The notes beneath the pieces were generated by a model, which saw only the letters and a program-made list of their open reading frames with translations, was not told the DNA's origin and searched no databases. Both the position numbers and the translations under genes were made by a program. From NCBI GenBank assembly GCA_963709075.1, contig CAVPUY010000005.1, positions 930,001 through 994,000 on the forward strand: 64,000 nucleotides of DNA, given 5' to 3'. Of the stretch, positions 45,029 to 54,306 are shown one piece after another; positions within the stretch are counted from its first letter, which is position 1; each line of letters starts with the position of its first letter. This DNA comes from Palsa-506 sp963709075. GTDB lineage: Bacteria > Actinomycetota > Actinomycetes > Streptosporangiales > Streptosporangiaceae.

Positions 45029-46014
45029 CGCTGATCGCGCCGACGTTGCAGGCGTTCTTCACCGACCGGCTCATCCAGCAGCGTCAGGCCAGCCCGCAGA
45101 CCATCGCGTCCTACCGCGACACCCTGCGCCTGCTGCTCACCTTCGTGCACCAGCGGACCAGGAAGATGCCCGCCCAGCTCGACTGGGACGACCTGGACGC
45201 CATCACGATCGCGGCGTTCCTCAACCACCTCGAGAGCGAGCGGCACAACAGCACCAGGACCCGCAACCTGCGCCTGACGGCGATCCGTTCGCTGTTCTCC
45301 TACGCCGCCCTGCGCCACCCCGAGCACGCGCTGCTCATCCAGCGCGTGCTGGCGATCCCCCCGAAACGGTTCGACAAGCGGATCGTGACATTCCTGACCG
45401 CCACCGAAATCGATGCGCTACTCGCCGCCCCGGACCAGGCCCGCTGGGAAGGGCGGCGAGACCGGGCCCTGATGTTGCTGGCCATCCAGGCCGGCCTGCG
45501 GGTCTCCGAAATCACCAGCCTGAACTGCAACGACATCACACTCAGAACCGGCGCCAGCGTCCGCCGCCAGGGCAAAGGACAAAAACAGCGAGCCGTCCCC
45601 CGCACCACCCCCGTCCAGACGCTCTTGCGGCTCTGGCTCCGCGAACGAGCCGGACACCCCGACGATCCGCTCTTCCCGACCCGCATCGGACGGCGGCTCA
45701 GCCGCGATGCCATCGCGCTGCGGGTCACCACCCACGCCGCGACTGCCGCACAGCGACGCCCGTCCCTGCTCGGCAAAAGAATCCACCCGCACGTCCTGCG
45801 CCACAGCTGCGCCATGTCCCTGCTGCAAGCAGGCGTCGACACCTCCGTGATCGCCCTCTGGCTCGGCCACGCCGGCGTCCGGTCCACCGACGCCTACGTC
45901 CACGCCGACATCAGCATCAAGGAAAGAGCCCTCGCACTCACCACCCCCGCGGGGGCCAAACCTGGCCGTTACCGCCCCACCGACAAGATGCTCGCGTTCC
46001 TCGAAGACCTGTAA
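45025..46014 (+). CDS. ritC: RIT recombinase C (tyrosine recombinase)
   Basis: 329 residues from ATG 45025 (ATGA overlap with ritB; ATG 45007 is also in frame). 'FFTDRLIQQRQASPQTIASY' core-binding domain, 'AGLRVSEITSLNCNDI', 'RRQGKGQKQRAVP', 'HVLRHSCAMSLLQAGVDTSV', 'LGHAGVRSTDAYVHAD'. Intact. Confidence 0.9.
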   Translation: MTLIAPTLQAFFTDRLIQQRQASPQTIASYRDTLRLLLTFVHQRTRKMPAQLDWDDLDAITIAAFLNHLESERHNSTRTRNLRLTAIRSLFSYAALRHPEHALLIQRVLAIPPKRFDKRIVTFLTATEIDALLAAPDQARWEGRRDRALMLLAIQAGLRVSEITSLNCNDITLRTGASVRRQGKGQKQRAVPRTTPVQTLLRLWLRERAGHPDDPLFPTRIGRRLSRDAIALRVTTHAATAAQRRPSLLGKRIHPHVLRHSCAMSLLQAGVDTSVIALWLGHAGVRSTDAYVHADISIKERALALTTPAGAKPGRYRPTDKMLAFLEDL

Positions 46015-46098
46015 CTATGCCGAGCCACAGCCACCCAGCTGTCTCAACTGGCTAGACCCAGACCATGCCCCTCGGCATAGTCGCGGGGTCGGCATAGA

Positions 46099-46128
46099 TC
46101 CACCTATGCGGATGTCCGCATAGGTGGA
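46099..46128. repeat. 30-bp perfect palindrome at the RIT right junction
   Basis: TCCACCTATGCGGA, TG, TCCGCATAGGTGGA. The right half runs into the IS630 target (TGGACGAG), so the palindrome spans the junction. The left junction has no counterpart. Confidence 0.75.
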
Positions 46129-46681
46129 CGAGTTCGGGCCGCTGAACCTGCAGCCCCGCCCGGGCCGGCAGTGGGCCGCGGTCAGCGGCAAGAACAAGGA
46201 ACCCGGCCGCAGGCCACGGCCCCGCAGGCGCGCGACATATACCCGCACCGCGGGGGTGCGGCACCTGTTCGCCGCCTATGAGCTGGGCGAGGACAAACTG
46301 TTCGGGCACATCAAGCCGCGCAAGACCCGGACCCGGTTCCTGGAGTTCTGCCGCTACCTGCGCTCCCTCTACCCGCCCAGCGTCCGGATCGCGATCATCT
46401 GCGATAACTTCTCACCCCACCTGACCACCCGCAAGGACAAGCGCGTCGGGCAGTGGGCCGCAGCAAACAACGCCGAGATCGCCTACACGCCGACCAATTC
46501 GTCTTGGTTAAACCGCGTAGAGGCGCAGTTCACCGCGCTGCGGTACTTCACCCTGGACGGCACCGACCACGCCAGCCACCAAGAACAGGCCAGCATGATC
46601 CGCCGGTACATCATCTGGCGCAACAACCACGCCTACGACGAACGACTCAGCCGAGTCGTCACCCGGGCAAACGTTGCCTGA
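46124..46681 (+). pseudogene. IS630 transposase, 3' part
   Basis: Continues the gene begun at 42143. 'DEFGPLNLQPRPGRQWAA', 'AAYELGEDKLFGHIKPRKTR', second Asp 'AIICDNFSPHLTTRKDKRV' and Glu 'YTPTNSSWLNRVEAQFTAL' are intact; ends 'RVVTRANVA'. The start codon given is only the first codon of the frame. Confidence 0.85.
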
Positions 46682-46688
46682 TACGGCA

Positions 46689-47072
46689 CTAGCTGCCGCT
46701 GCCGTACGGCCGGGTGATGATCTCGAGCAGGTGGCCATCGGGGTCTTCGAAGTACAGGCCCCGGCCACCGTCACGGTAGTTGACCGTACCGCGCTGGTTC
46801 TTGCCAGGATCTGCCCAGTACGGCAGCTCCTTTTCGCGGATGCGGCCAAAGGTGGCGTCGAACTCTTCCTCGCCGACGAGAAACGCGTAATGCTGGGACG
46901 CGATATCCCGGCTTGCCTCCGCGAAATCCAGCGAGACATCATTGCCGGTCGCTACCACGAGAAAGAGGCCGAAACGGGTAGCCGGCGCCAAGCCAAGGAT
47001 CCCGGTCAGGAACGCCGCTGACCGCTGCTGGTCGCGACACGACACTATGGTGTGGTTCAGTTGCACGCTCAC
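46689..47072 (-). CDS. VOC superfamily protein (glyoxalase/bleomycin resistance/dioxygenase)
   Basis: 127 residues from GTG 47072. Paired beta-alpha-beta-beta modules: 'VQLNHTIVSCRDQQRSAAF' with the first His, 'VSLDFAEASRDIASQHYAFL' and 'RDGGRGLYFEDPDGHLLEII' with the Glu of the C-terminal metal site. The TAG stop coincides with the CTAG at the IS630 right end. Substrate unknown. Confidence 0.85.
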   Translation of the reverse strand: MSVQLNHTIVSCRDQQRSAAFLTGILGLAPATRFGLFLVVATGNDVSLDFAEASRDIASQHYAFLVGEEEFDATFGRIREKELPYWADPGKNQRGTVNYRDGGRGLYFEDPDGHLLEIITRPYGSGS

Positions 47073-47398
47073 CCCATCGATTCTGCCGGCCTTCCAGCCC
47101 TCCGGACAACCCGCCACCGGGTCCCGCGCTGCAGCGCAGACCCGCGCCCTACGCCATCCGCTTCTAGCCGCGGACAGCGCGCGTCGGGTCAGGCAGGATC
47201 TGGCCACCGCCGGCCGAGGCGTTCCCGCGGATCATCGACGGGAACGGAAGCCCGGTGGCGACTCCCAGGGCCAGTCACGCCGAGCCGCCGGCCGGCATCG
47301 GGCTACGTCGATCGGCAATATCGCGCTGAGTAGCTGGGTGGGACGGACAGAACGCTCGCCGATCCGCCTTAATGATCGGCTGCTCCGCTGTCATTTGA
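47073..47398. other. Stretch without recognisable gene
   Basis: About 325 bases between the VOC gene start and the ISL3 left end. Nothing beyond shadow frames. Confidence 0.35.
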
Positions 47399-49120
47399 GG
47401 CTCCCCTGCCGGTTCCGTGGGTGGCTGAGATGGGGACCGAGGGCGGGGTGCGGTGCTGGGCAGCGGGAACGGGCTGCCCGGGAGCTGACGCCGGGGTGTC
47501 GTGTCCGGCGCCGGTTCCCGGCGGCCTGGTTCGCCAGTGTCAGGGTGTTTGCTTCCAGCCTGGACAGGATGTGCTGGGAACGGCTGGTGTCAAGGCCCTG
47601 CGGCCCCTTCAGGGTGGCCTGCGGCCAGCCTGGACACCAGCCGCCGCCCAGCGCCGGATTAAGGCTGCCGGAAGCAAAAGAAACGAGCGCAGGGGAAATA
47701 GGCGGCTGCCGGGGGCACGCCGTCCCCGTCCGTAGTGTCTGGAGTGCCGGATTCACAGGCGCCACCGGAAGGGGAACGGCGTGCGTTCATCCAGGCTATG
47801 GGCGAATCTGCTCGGCTGCGAAAACACCGTCATCGAGAACGTGGACTGGCACGAGGAGGACGGCGGGGACGCTGGCGGGCCGGCGCTGCGGCTGATCGTG
47901 CACGTCCGCCCGCACCAGCGGCTCGCCCGCCGGTGCGGGATCTGCGGGAAGAAGCGGCCCCGTTATGACAACGGTCAGGGCCGGCGCCGCTGGCGGGCGC
48001 CTGGATCTGGGCACGGTGCGGGCCGAGCTGGAGGCCGCCGCGCCGCGGGTGGCGTGCCCGGTGCACGGGGTGATCACCGCGGCGGTGCCGTGGGCCCGGC
48101 ACGGCGCCGCGCACACCCGGTTCTTCGATGACCAGGTGGCCTGGCTGGCCGCGGCATGCTCGAAGACCACGATCACGCAGCTGATGCGGATCTCCTGGCG
48201 GACCGTGGGTACCATCATCGCCCGGGTGGCCGCCGAGGCCGCGGCGGCCACTGACCGGCGGGCGGGGCTGCGCCGCATCGGCATCGACGAGATCTCCTAT
48301 AAACGCGGCCATAAGTACCTGGTCATCGTGGTGGATCATGACACCGGGCTGCTGGTCTGGGCCGCGCCGGGCCGCGAGGCCAAGACCGTGCACGCGTTCT
48401 TCGATCAGCTCGGCGAGGAACGCTCCGCGCTGCTCACCCACCTGTCCGCCGACGGCGCGGACTGGATCGCCGGGCCGGCCGCCGCCCGCGCGCCGCAGGC
48501 GGTCCTGTGCGCCGACCCGTTCCACGTCATCTCCTGGGCCACCGGCGCCCTGGACGAGGTCCGCCGCGAGGTCTGGCGCACCGCCCGCCAGGCCGGTGCC
48601 ATCACGCCGGTCCGGCACCGCAGCCGCACCATCCGCCTGTCCTCCGGAGACGCCAGGGACCTCAAGCACGCCCGCTACGCGCTGTGGAAAAACCCCGAGA
48701 ACCTCACCGGCCGGCAGGAAGCCAAGCTCGCCTGGATCGAGAAAACCCATCCTTACCTCTGGCGCGCCTACCTGCTCAAAGAAGGGCTGCGGACAGCGTT
48801 CAGGCTCAAAGGCGAAGAAGGCAAGCACGCCCTGACCCGCTGGCTATCCTGGGCGGCCCGCTGCCGCATCCCCGAATTCACCGAACTCGGAAAGAAGATC
48901 CGCAGGCACCTTACGAGCATCCACGCGACCCTGGACCACGGGCTCAGCAACGGCCTGATCGAATCGGTCAACACCAAAATCCGCGTCCTCACCAGGATTT
49001 CATTCGGGTTCCACAACGCGGCCGCCCTCATCGCCCTGGCAATGCTCGCCCTCGGCGGACTCAGGCCCCCGCTCCCAGGAAGATGATCACCAATCCACCC
49101 ACGCAACCGGCAGGAGGGCC
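47399..49120 (+). mobile_element. ISL3-family element
   Basis: Terminal inverted repeats GGCTCCCCTGCCGGTTCCGT (47399) and, reverse complement at 49120, GGCCCTCCTGCCGGTTGCGT; both continue GGGTGG. Flanks are TCATTTGA (47391-47398) and TCATATTTGA (49121-49130), near-identical to the 8-bp duplications of ISL3 elements. About 380 bases of noncoding sequence precede the transposase; the frame at 47421-47735 has no family signature. Confidence 0.75.
47781..49086 (+). pseudogene. ISL3 transposase, one frameshift
   Basis: GTG 47781 with AAGGGGA upstream. N-terminal zinc-finger part 'CGICGKKRPRYDNGQGRRRW' is in one frame; one extra C near 48000 moves the rest to the frame of 47965-49086: 'LDLGTVRAELEAAAPRVAC', 'RIGIDEISYKRGHKYLVIVV' (Asp), 'VLCADPFHVISWATGALDEV' (Asp), 'GLIESVNTKIRVLTRISFGF' (Glu). 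Otherwise complete. Confidence 0.87.
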
Positions 49121-49137
49121 TCATATTTGACCGCCTC

Positions 49138-49455
49138 ACTTCGTTCCGAAGTGGTCGTTATGGCGCTGGGTGACCAGGACGCTGGGCCAGGTCCTGGCAT
49201 GTCTGCGCACCGGCACATCCACCTGGGCTGGCGGCGCGTCGATTTAGGCAACCGCTGCGAACAGGGCGTACTGCCAGAAGTCGGCGGTCTGCCACCGGGC
49301 GACCCCATCAAGCAGGTCCGGTTCGGCCCCGTCATCGAAGGCTGCGCCCAACACTGCGTACTGATCGTTACCGTCAACGATCAGTTGAACCTTGGCATGG
49401 ATGGCGCGTCTGTGGTGTGTCCGGATGTCGTGCCCGTGTGGCAGATGGTGGCAAA
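49138..49455 (-). pseudogene. Unknown conserved-looking protein, remnant
   Basis: A minus frame with protein-like composition: 'RAIHAKVQLIVDGNDQYAVL', 'GAAFDDGAEPDLLDGVARWQ', 'TADFWQYALFAAVA', then TAA at 49245-49247 and in the same frame 'VDVPVRRHARTWPSVLV'. No ATG/GTG start is available upstream (stop at about 49472). It looks like a decayed gene; family not recognised. Confidence 0.4.
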
Positions 49456-49545
49456 CCGTCGACTATCAAGTGGGGCTGGGCACAAATAGTGACGAGGTGA
49501 TGACAAGTTGTACTTAGATTGTGGTGGTGGCGGACACGGTGCGGC

Positions 49546-50957
49546 TCATTCCGGGGGTCCGAGGTAACTCCAGGCGGGCGGGAATTGCCCGATGCCGATG
49601 GTACGGCAGACCTTCTGGGCGGCCATGCTGACGGCCTCGGTGAAGGTCGGGAAGGCGAATTGCATCTCGGCGAGCTGCTCGACGTTCATGCCCGCGCGCA
49701 TGGCGGTTGCGACGACTTGGACGGTTTCGGCTGAATATTCGCCGAGCACGTGGGCGCCGAGAATGAGGTGGCTGTGCTGGTCGGCGATGAGCTTGCAAAA
49801 GCCGTCGGGATGGCCGTCGGCTAGGGGCCGGACGAGGTCGTCGTACCGGGCGATTCCCACGGCGATGTGATGGTCATGGGCGGCTTGGTCTTCGGTCATG
49901 CCGACCGTGCCGTATTCGGGGTCGGTGAAGCTGCCGCTGGGCACCACGTCGTGGCCGGGCTGGCGGGTGGGGCCGCGGACGGCGTTCCATGCCGCGATGC
50001 GGCCTTCGAGCCTGGCGCTCTGGACCAGCTTGGACCGGCCGTTGACGTCGCCTGCGGCGAAGATGTGCCCGACGTTGGTCTGCAGGTAGTCATCGACCGG
50101 GAGGGCTCGGGGGTTGCTGGTGACTGCGGCGGCGTCAAGATTGAGGTTCTGGACGTTGGCGGGCCAGCCGACGGCGGCGAAGACGGCCTCCGTCGTTGCG
50201 TGCTCGACCGGGCCGCCGCGGGTGAACTGGATGCTGATCCGCTCGCGGCTGCGTTCTAGAGCCTGGACCCTCGCGCTGGTGATGAGCGTGATGCCTTTGG
50301 CCTCGAACGCCTGGCCCAGGGCCGCGGAAATGCTGGCATCAGCTGCGGGAACGAGCCGGGGCCGGCTTCGATGAGCCGGACGCCGGCCCCGAGGTCGGCG
50401 AAGATGGAGGCTATCTGGCAGCCGGTGTCGGCGCCGCCGATGACGGTGACCTCTTGCGGCAGGGCTTTGAGGGTCCAGATGTCTTGGTAGGTCAGCGCGA
50501 GCTCGCCGCCGGGGACCGGCAGCGGAGCCGCGCGGCAGCCGACCGCGATGACGACGCGGTCTGCGCGCCAGCGGCGGCCGTCTTCGGCGGTCATGGTGTG
50601 CGGGCCGGTGAACCGGACCGGGCCGAGGTGCTCGGCCAGGTCGATCCCGTGGTGGCGCAGGTGGCCCGCGATGTCTTTCTTGTCGTGGGCGTAGCGGGCG
50701 ACCTGGGCGCTGTTGGCCAGGACCGCTTCGAGGTTCGGTACCGGCCGGGGGCCTTCCAGGCCAAATCGCTGCCACGAGGACCAGTCCCGGGCCAGCCGGG
50801 CGGCCCGGGCCAGGGTGCGGACCGGCGCCGGCCCGCGGTTCAGGCTGGTTCCCCCGACCTGCTCGGCTTCGAGCAACGTGACGTCGGCGCCCAGCTCGCG
50901 CGCCTGCAGCGCGGCCGTGATGCCTGCGGGGCCGCCGCCCACCACCAGCAGCCTCAT
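49546..50957 (-). pseudogene. FAD-dependent pyridine nucleotide oxidoreductase lacking the redox cysteines, frameshifted
   Basis: ATG 50957: FAD motif 'RLLVVGGGPAGITAALQA'. In the place of the class I active site GGTCxNRGCxPxK it has 'GGTSLNRGPAPVRTLARA': both Cys are replaced (Ser, Pro). NAD motif 'VTVIGGADTGCQIASIFADL'. A one-base shift near 50350 leads to 'DASISAALGQAFEAKGITLI', 'VGHIFAAGDVNGRSKLVQSA' and a full C-terminal dimer domain ('FTEAVSMAAQKVCRTIGIGQ'). The start overlaps the cyclase stop by four bases. Confidence 0.82.
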
Positions 50958-51631
50958 GGCGCCGTCTGCGGGGAAACGGGCTGGCCGGGGCCCTGCCTGG
51001 CGATGGGCCTGAGGATGGCCCGGGCTGGTGCCCCGTCGCTGCCATGCAGTTTGACCGGCAGGCAGATCATCTCGTACCGGCCGGCGGTGACCGGTGACAG
51101 GTCGAGTCCTTCGATGATCCAGATACCGGCCTGGAGCAGGATCTTGTGGATCTTGGCCCCGTCGGCGCGGTACCCGCCGACGGACAGGTAGTCGATCCCG
51201 ACGGTCCGTACCTTGGTCTCCGCCAGGTGCGTGGCGGCCTGCTCGGTGATGTACACGAAGTCCTCGACGAACTTGCTGCTGTGCCAGCACCGGGCCGAGT
51301 TCGACGTCCGGAACAGCACGCGTTCGCCAGCCTGCAGCCCATGCTGGCGGACCTCGGTGGCCGTGATCTCGCGGGGATGCTCGATCTGGATCACCCGGGC
51401 CTGGCCCATCGTCGCGGCCAGCGGCATCTCATCCAGTCCGGCTGCCTCGTGAAGGAAGTGCACCGGCCCGTCCATGTGCGTTCCGGTGTGCACCCCCATG
51501 GCCAGGTGGGAGACGTTGCAGTCATCACCGCGGCCCAGGTCCATCACCCGCTCCAGCACCACCGGCGGATTGTCAGGCCAGTGCGGCATGCCGTGCCGGA
51601 CGGTCACCGACACGTCTACCCAATCGGTCAT
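50954..51631 (-). CDS. Cyclase family protein (kynurenine formamidase-like)
   Basis: 225 residues from ATG 51631 ('TDWVDVSVTVRHGMPHWPDN'); GTG 51643 is possible. Metal site 'GVHTGTHMDGPVHFLHEAAG' is the HxGTHxDxPxHF signature of PF04199. Metal-dependent hydrolase or dehydratase. Translationally coupled to the flavoprotein at 49546, so the two probably act on one substrate. Confidence 0.87.
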   Translation of the reverse strand: MTDWVDVSVTVRHGMPHWPDNPPVVLERVMDLGRGDDCNVSHLAMGVHTGTHMDGPVHFLHEAAGLDEMPLAATMGQARVIQIEHPREITATEVRQHGLQAGERVLFRTSNSARCWHSSKFVEDFVYITEQAATHLAETKVRTVGIDYLSVGGYRADGAKIHKILLQAGIWIIEGLDLSPVTAGRYEMICLPVKLHGSDGAPARAILRPIARQGPGQPVSPQTAP

Positions 51632-51863
51632 CTCAGGCGTCACAAGTGCCCTCCGCGACAGCGCCACGGCGTGTGACCGGGCAGCTCGGCAGCCCTGCCT
51701 GGATGCCGTACGATCCGGGCGGCGTTACCCGGATGCTAACGTGCGCAGCCGGTCATTGTCAGCGCGGCGTTCCCGGCAACTATCGAAGGCCTAGCGTCCG
51801 AGGAGCTAGTCAGCGTCCGGCAGGCGGCCGAAGGGATGTCAGCTTCGTTGCTAGGGTGAGGCC

Positions 51864-52922
51864 ATGCGGGCCATCACGGTCATTCCAGGACGGCCGGGCT
51901 CTGTCGCGCTCACCGACATGCCGGAGCCGCCGGGCGAGGACGGGCCGATCTTGGTCCAGACGCATGCGGTCGGCATCTGCGGCACCGACCTGGAGATCAT
52001 CAACGGCGAGTACGGGTCAGCGCCGCCGGGTCAAGACCGCCTCATCATCGGGCACGAATCGCTGGGCCGGGTGGCCGAGGCAGCCCCCGGGACCGGATTC
52101 GGCGCCGGGGACCTGGTGGTCGGCATCGTCCGCCGCCGTGACCCCGTTCCGTGCCATGCGTGCGCGGCGGGGCACTGGGACATGTGCACGAACGGCCAGT
52201 ACACCGAGCGGGGCATCAAAGACCGCCACGGCTATGCGTCCGAGCGGTACCGGATTCACCCCGAGTACCTGGTCGCGGTGGATCCCGGCCTGGGGATCCT
52301 CGGCGTGCTGCTCGAGCCGGCCACCGTCGTGGCCAAGGCCTGGGACCACATCGAACAGATCGGCCGCCGGGCGGCGTGGGCGCCGGAGAAGGTACTTGTC
52401 ACCGGCGCCGGGCCGATCGGGCTGCTGGCCGCCTTGTTGGCCACTCAGCGGGGTTACCAGACCTACGTCCTTGATCGGGTCACCGAAGGCCGCAAACCCG
52501 AGATGGTCCGCCGCCTCGGGGCAGCCTACGTCCACAGCGCAGACCTGGGCGAGGCGACCGCAGAAGCGGACATCGTCATCGAATGCACGGGGCATGTGCA
52601 GATGCTGCTCGAAGCAGGCCCGCAGCATGTCCGCTACCGGATAATGTGCCTGACCGGGGTTTCTGCGGCCGGCGCCGAGGCCAATGTCGACCCCGGACTG
52701 CTCAACCGCAACATGGTCTTGCAGAACTCTGTCTTGTTCGGCTCGGTCAACGCCAACCGGCACCACTACGAACTGGCCGCCAAGGCTCTGGCCCAGGCCG
52801 ACCCCGGCTGGCTCGCCGACCTGATCACCCGCCGGGTACCGCTGGACCGGTGGGAAGACGCCTACGCCCGCAGGCCCGACGACATCAAGACCATCCTGGA
52901 CTTTCCGGCCGCATCACCCTAG
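51864..52922 (+). CDS. Zinc-dependent alcohol dehydrogenase (glucose 1-dehydrogenase-like)
   Basis: 352 residues. Catalytic zinc region 'VGICGTDLEIINGEYG' and 'IIGHESLGRVAEAAPG', structural Cys in 'PCHACAAGHWDMCTNG', Rossmann 'VLVTGAGPIGLLAALLATQR'. The C-terminal 'NVLFGSVNA'-type loop ('SVLFGSVNANRHHYELAAKA') is as in glucose 1-dehydrogenases. NAD(P)-linked oxidation of a sugar or polyol. The stop TAG coincides with the CTAG of the IS630 left end. Confidence 0.88.
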   Translation: MRAITVIPGRPGSVALTDMPEPPGEDGPILVQTHAVGICGTDLEIINGEYGSAPPGQDRLIIGHESLGRVAEAAPGTGFGAGDLVVGIVRRRDPVPCHACAAGHWDMCTNGQYTERGIKDRHGYASERYRIHPEYLVAVDPGLGILGVLLEPATVVAKAWDHIEQIGRRAAWAPEKVLVTGAGPIGLLAALLATQRGYQTYVLDRVTEGRKPEMVRRLGAAYVHSADLGEATAEADIVIECTGHVQMLLEAGPQHVRYRIMCLTGVSAAGAEANVDPGLLNRNMVLQNSVLFGSVNANRHHYELAAKALAQADPGWLADLITRRVPLDRWEDAYARRPDDIKTILDFPAASP

Positions 52923-54188
52923 TGCGCTGACCAGAAACGTTCACCGGGTCCGGTGACGCGCCGCCGGGGATCGCGATGGCCTGGCCGGTTGTGCTTCACA
53001 CTCGATCTTGTAGTGGATCGAGGCGGGAGGTGCGATGGCAGAACCGGTGCGGGCACGGCGGCTCAATGATGAGGAAAGCCGCCGGCTGCAGCAGATCGTG
53101 CGGCGCGGTAAGCACGGGTCGGTCCGGGTCCGCCGGGCCATGATCATCATGGCGTCGGCGTCCGGGGACGCCGGCGCCGGCGATCGCCCGGCTGGTAGCC
53201 GCCGATGAGGACACGGTCCGGGACGTGATCCATTTGTTCAACCAGAAGGGCCTGGCGGCGCTGGACCCTCAGTGGGCGGGAGGCCGTCCCCGCCTGATCA
53301 GTGACGAGGACATCCGGGCACATCGTTGCGGCGGCCACCACCCGGCCGGAGAAACTCGGCTTGCCGTTCACGCACTGGAGCGTGCGCAAGCTAGCCGCCT
53401 GCCTGGCCGCTGATGCCCGGCGGCCGGTGCGGGTCGGGCGCGAGCGGTTGCGGCAGATCCTGCATTCGCGCGGGATCTCCTTCCAGCGGACCCGGACCTG
53501 GAAGGAGTCCGCGGATCCGGATAAGGAAGCCAAGCTGGACCGGATCGAGTACGTGACCAGCCACTTCCCGGACCGCTGCTTCGCCTTTGACCAGTTCGGG
53601 CCGCTGTCGATCCGCCCTTGCCACGGCAGCTCCTGGGCGCCGGAGAACAAGCCCGGCCGGCTGCCCGCGACCTATCACCGCATTCATGGCATCCGCTACT
53701 TCCACGGCTGCTACTCCCTGGACGATGACCAGCTCTGGGGCATCACCCGCCGCCGCAAGGGCGGCGATCACACCCTGGCCGCCCTGAAGTCCATCCGGGC
53801 GGCCCGCCAGGAGCGATACCGCCTCTACGTGATCTGCGACAACCTGTCCGCTAACAAGACGCCCGCCATCCGGAAATGGGCCGAACGCAGCCACGTCGAG
53901 CTGTGCTTCACGCCCACGAACGCGTCCTGGGCCAATCCCATCGAGGCCCAGTTCGGGCCGCTGCGGACCTTCGTCATGGGCGGCTCGGACCACCCCAATC
54001 ACATCGTCCTGGCCCGGAAGCTGCAGGACTACCTGCGCTGGCGTAACGCCAACGCCCGCCACCCCGACGTCCTCGCCGCCCAGCGCCGCGAACGCGCTCG
54101 CATCCGCAGCGAACGCCGCCAGCGCTGGGGACGGCCCAAGACCAAAGCCGCCTGACCAACCCGGTAAACGTTCGTGGTCACCGCACTA
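52920..54188 (+). mobile_element. IS630-family element downstream of the dehydrogenase
   Basis: Ends TAGTGCGCTGACCAGAAACG (52920) and, reverse complement, TAGTGCGGTGACCACGAACG (54188), both in CTAG, TA target. The transposase inside is frameshifted. About 60 % of the end sequence resembles that of the element at 41233. Confidence 0.8.
53035..54155 (+). pseudogene. IS630 transposase, two frameshifts
   Basis: ATG 53035 with GGGAGG upstream. 'ARRLNDEESRRLQQIVRRGK' frame 1; shift near 53170; 'DEDTVRDVIHLFNQKGLAAL' frame 2; shift near 53310; then complete 'KLGLPFTHWSVRKLAACLAA', Asp 'RCFAFDQFGPLSIRP', Asp 'YVICDNLSANKTPAIRKW', Glu 'TPTNASWANPIEAQFGPL' in frame 3 to 54155. Confidence 0.87.
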
Positions 54189-54306
54189 GCCGCGATCACG
54201 GCCCAGCTGAGCTATCGTCCCGGCAGCAACGGCGGCCCGGCCGCAGCCTCATCGGGCATACCTGCCGTGCGCGACGGCACGGGCGCGGCTGGGTCGGCGG
54301 GTGCGC

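Larger units (their letters stand above)
42723..46124 (+). mobile_element. RIT element (recombinase in trio)
   Basis: Three overlapping tyrosine-recombinase genes of different subfamilies, flanked by inverted repeats: left TCTATGCCGACCCCGCGATT at 42723 and right, reverse complement TCTATGCCGACCCCGCGACT, ending at 46098 (31 of 32 positions alike over the longer match). TGGA occurs at both junctions (42719-42722, 46125-46128). It interrupts an IS630 transposase whose two halves rejoin when it is removed. Confidence 0.8.
41233..46691 (+). mobile_element. IS630-family element with passenger gene and nested RIT element
   Basis: Left end at 41233 (TAGTGCCGCAGCAGGCAACG) and right end, reverse complement TAGTGCCGTATCAGGCAACG, at 46691, each in a CTAG (TA target). 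A third, internal copy of the same end in the same orientation lies at 42073 (ATGCCGTAGCAGGTCACG), so a nucleotidyltransferase gene is enclosed between two left-end-like sequences. The transposase (42143 on) is split by a RIT element (42723-46124) and resumes at 46124. Confidence 0.6.
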
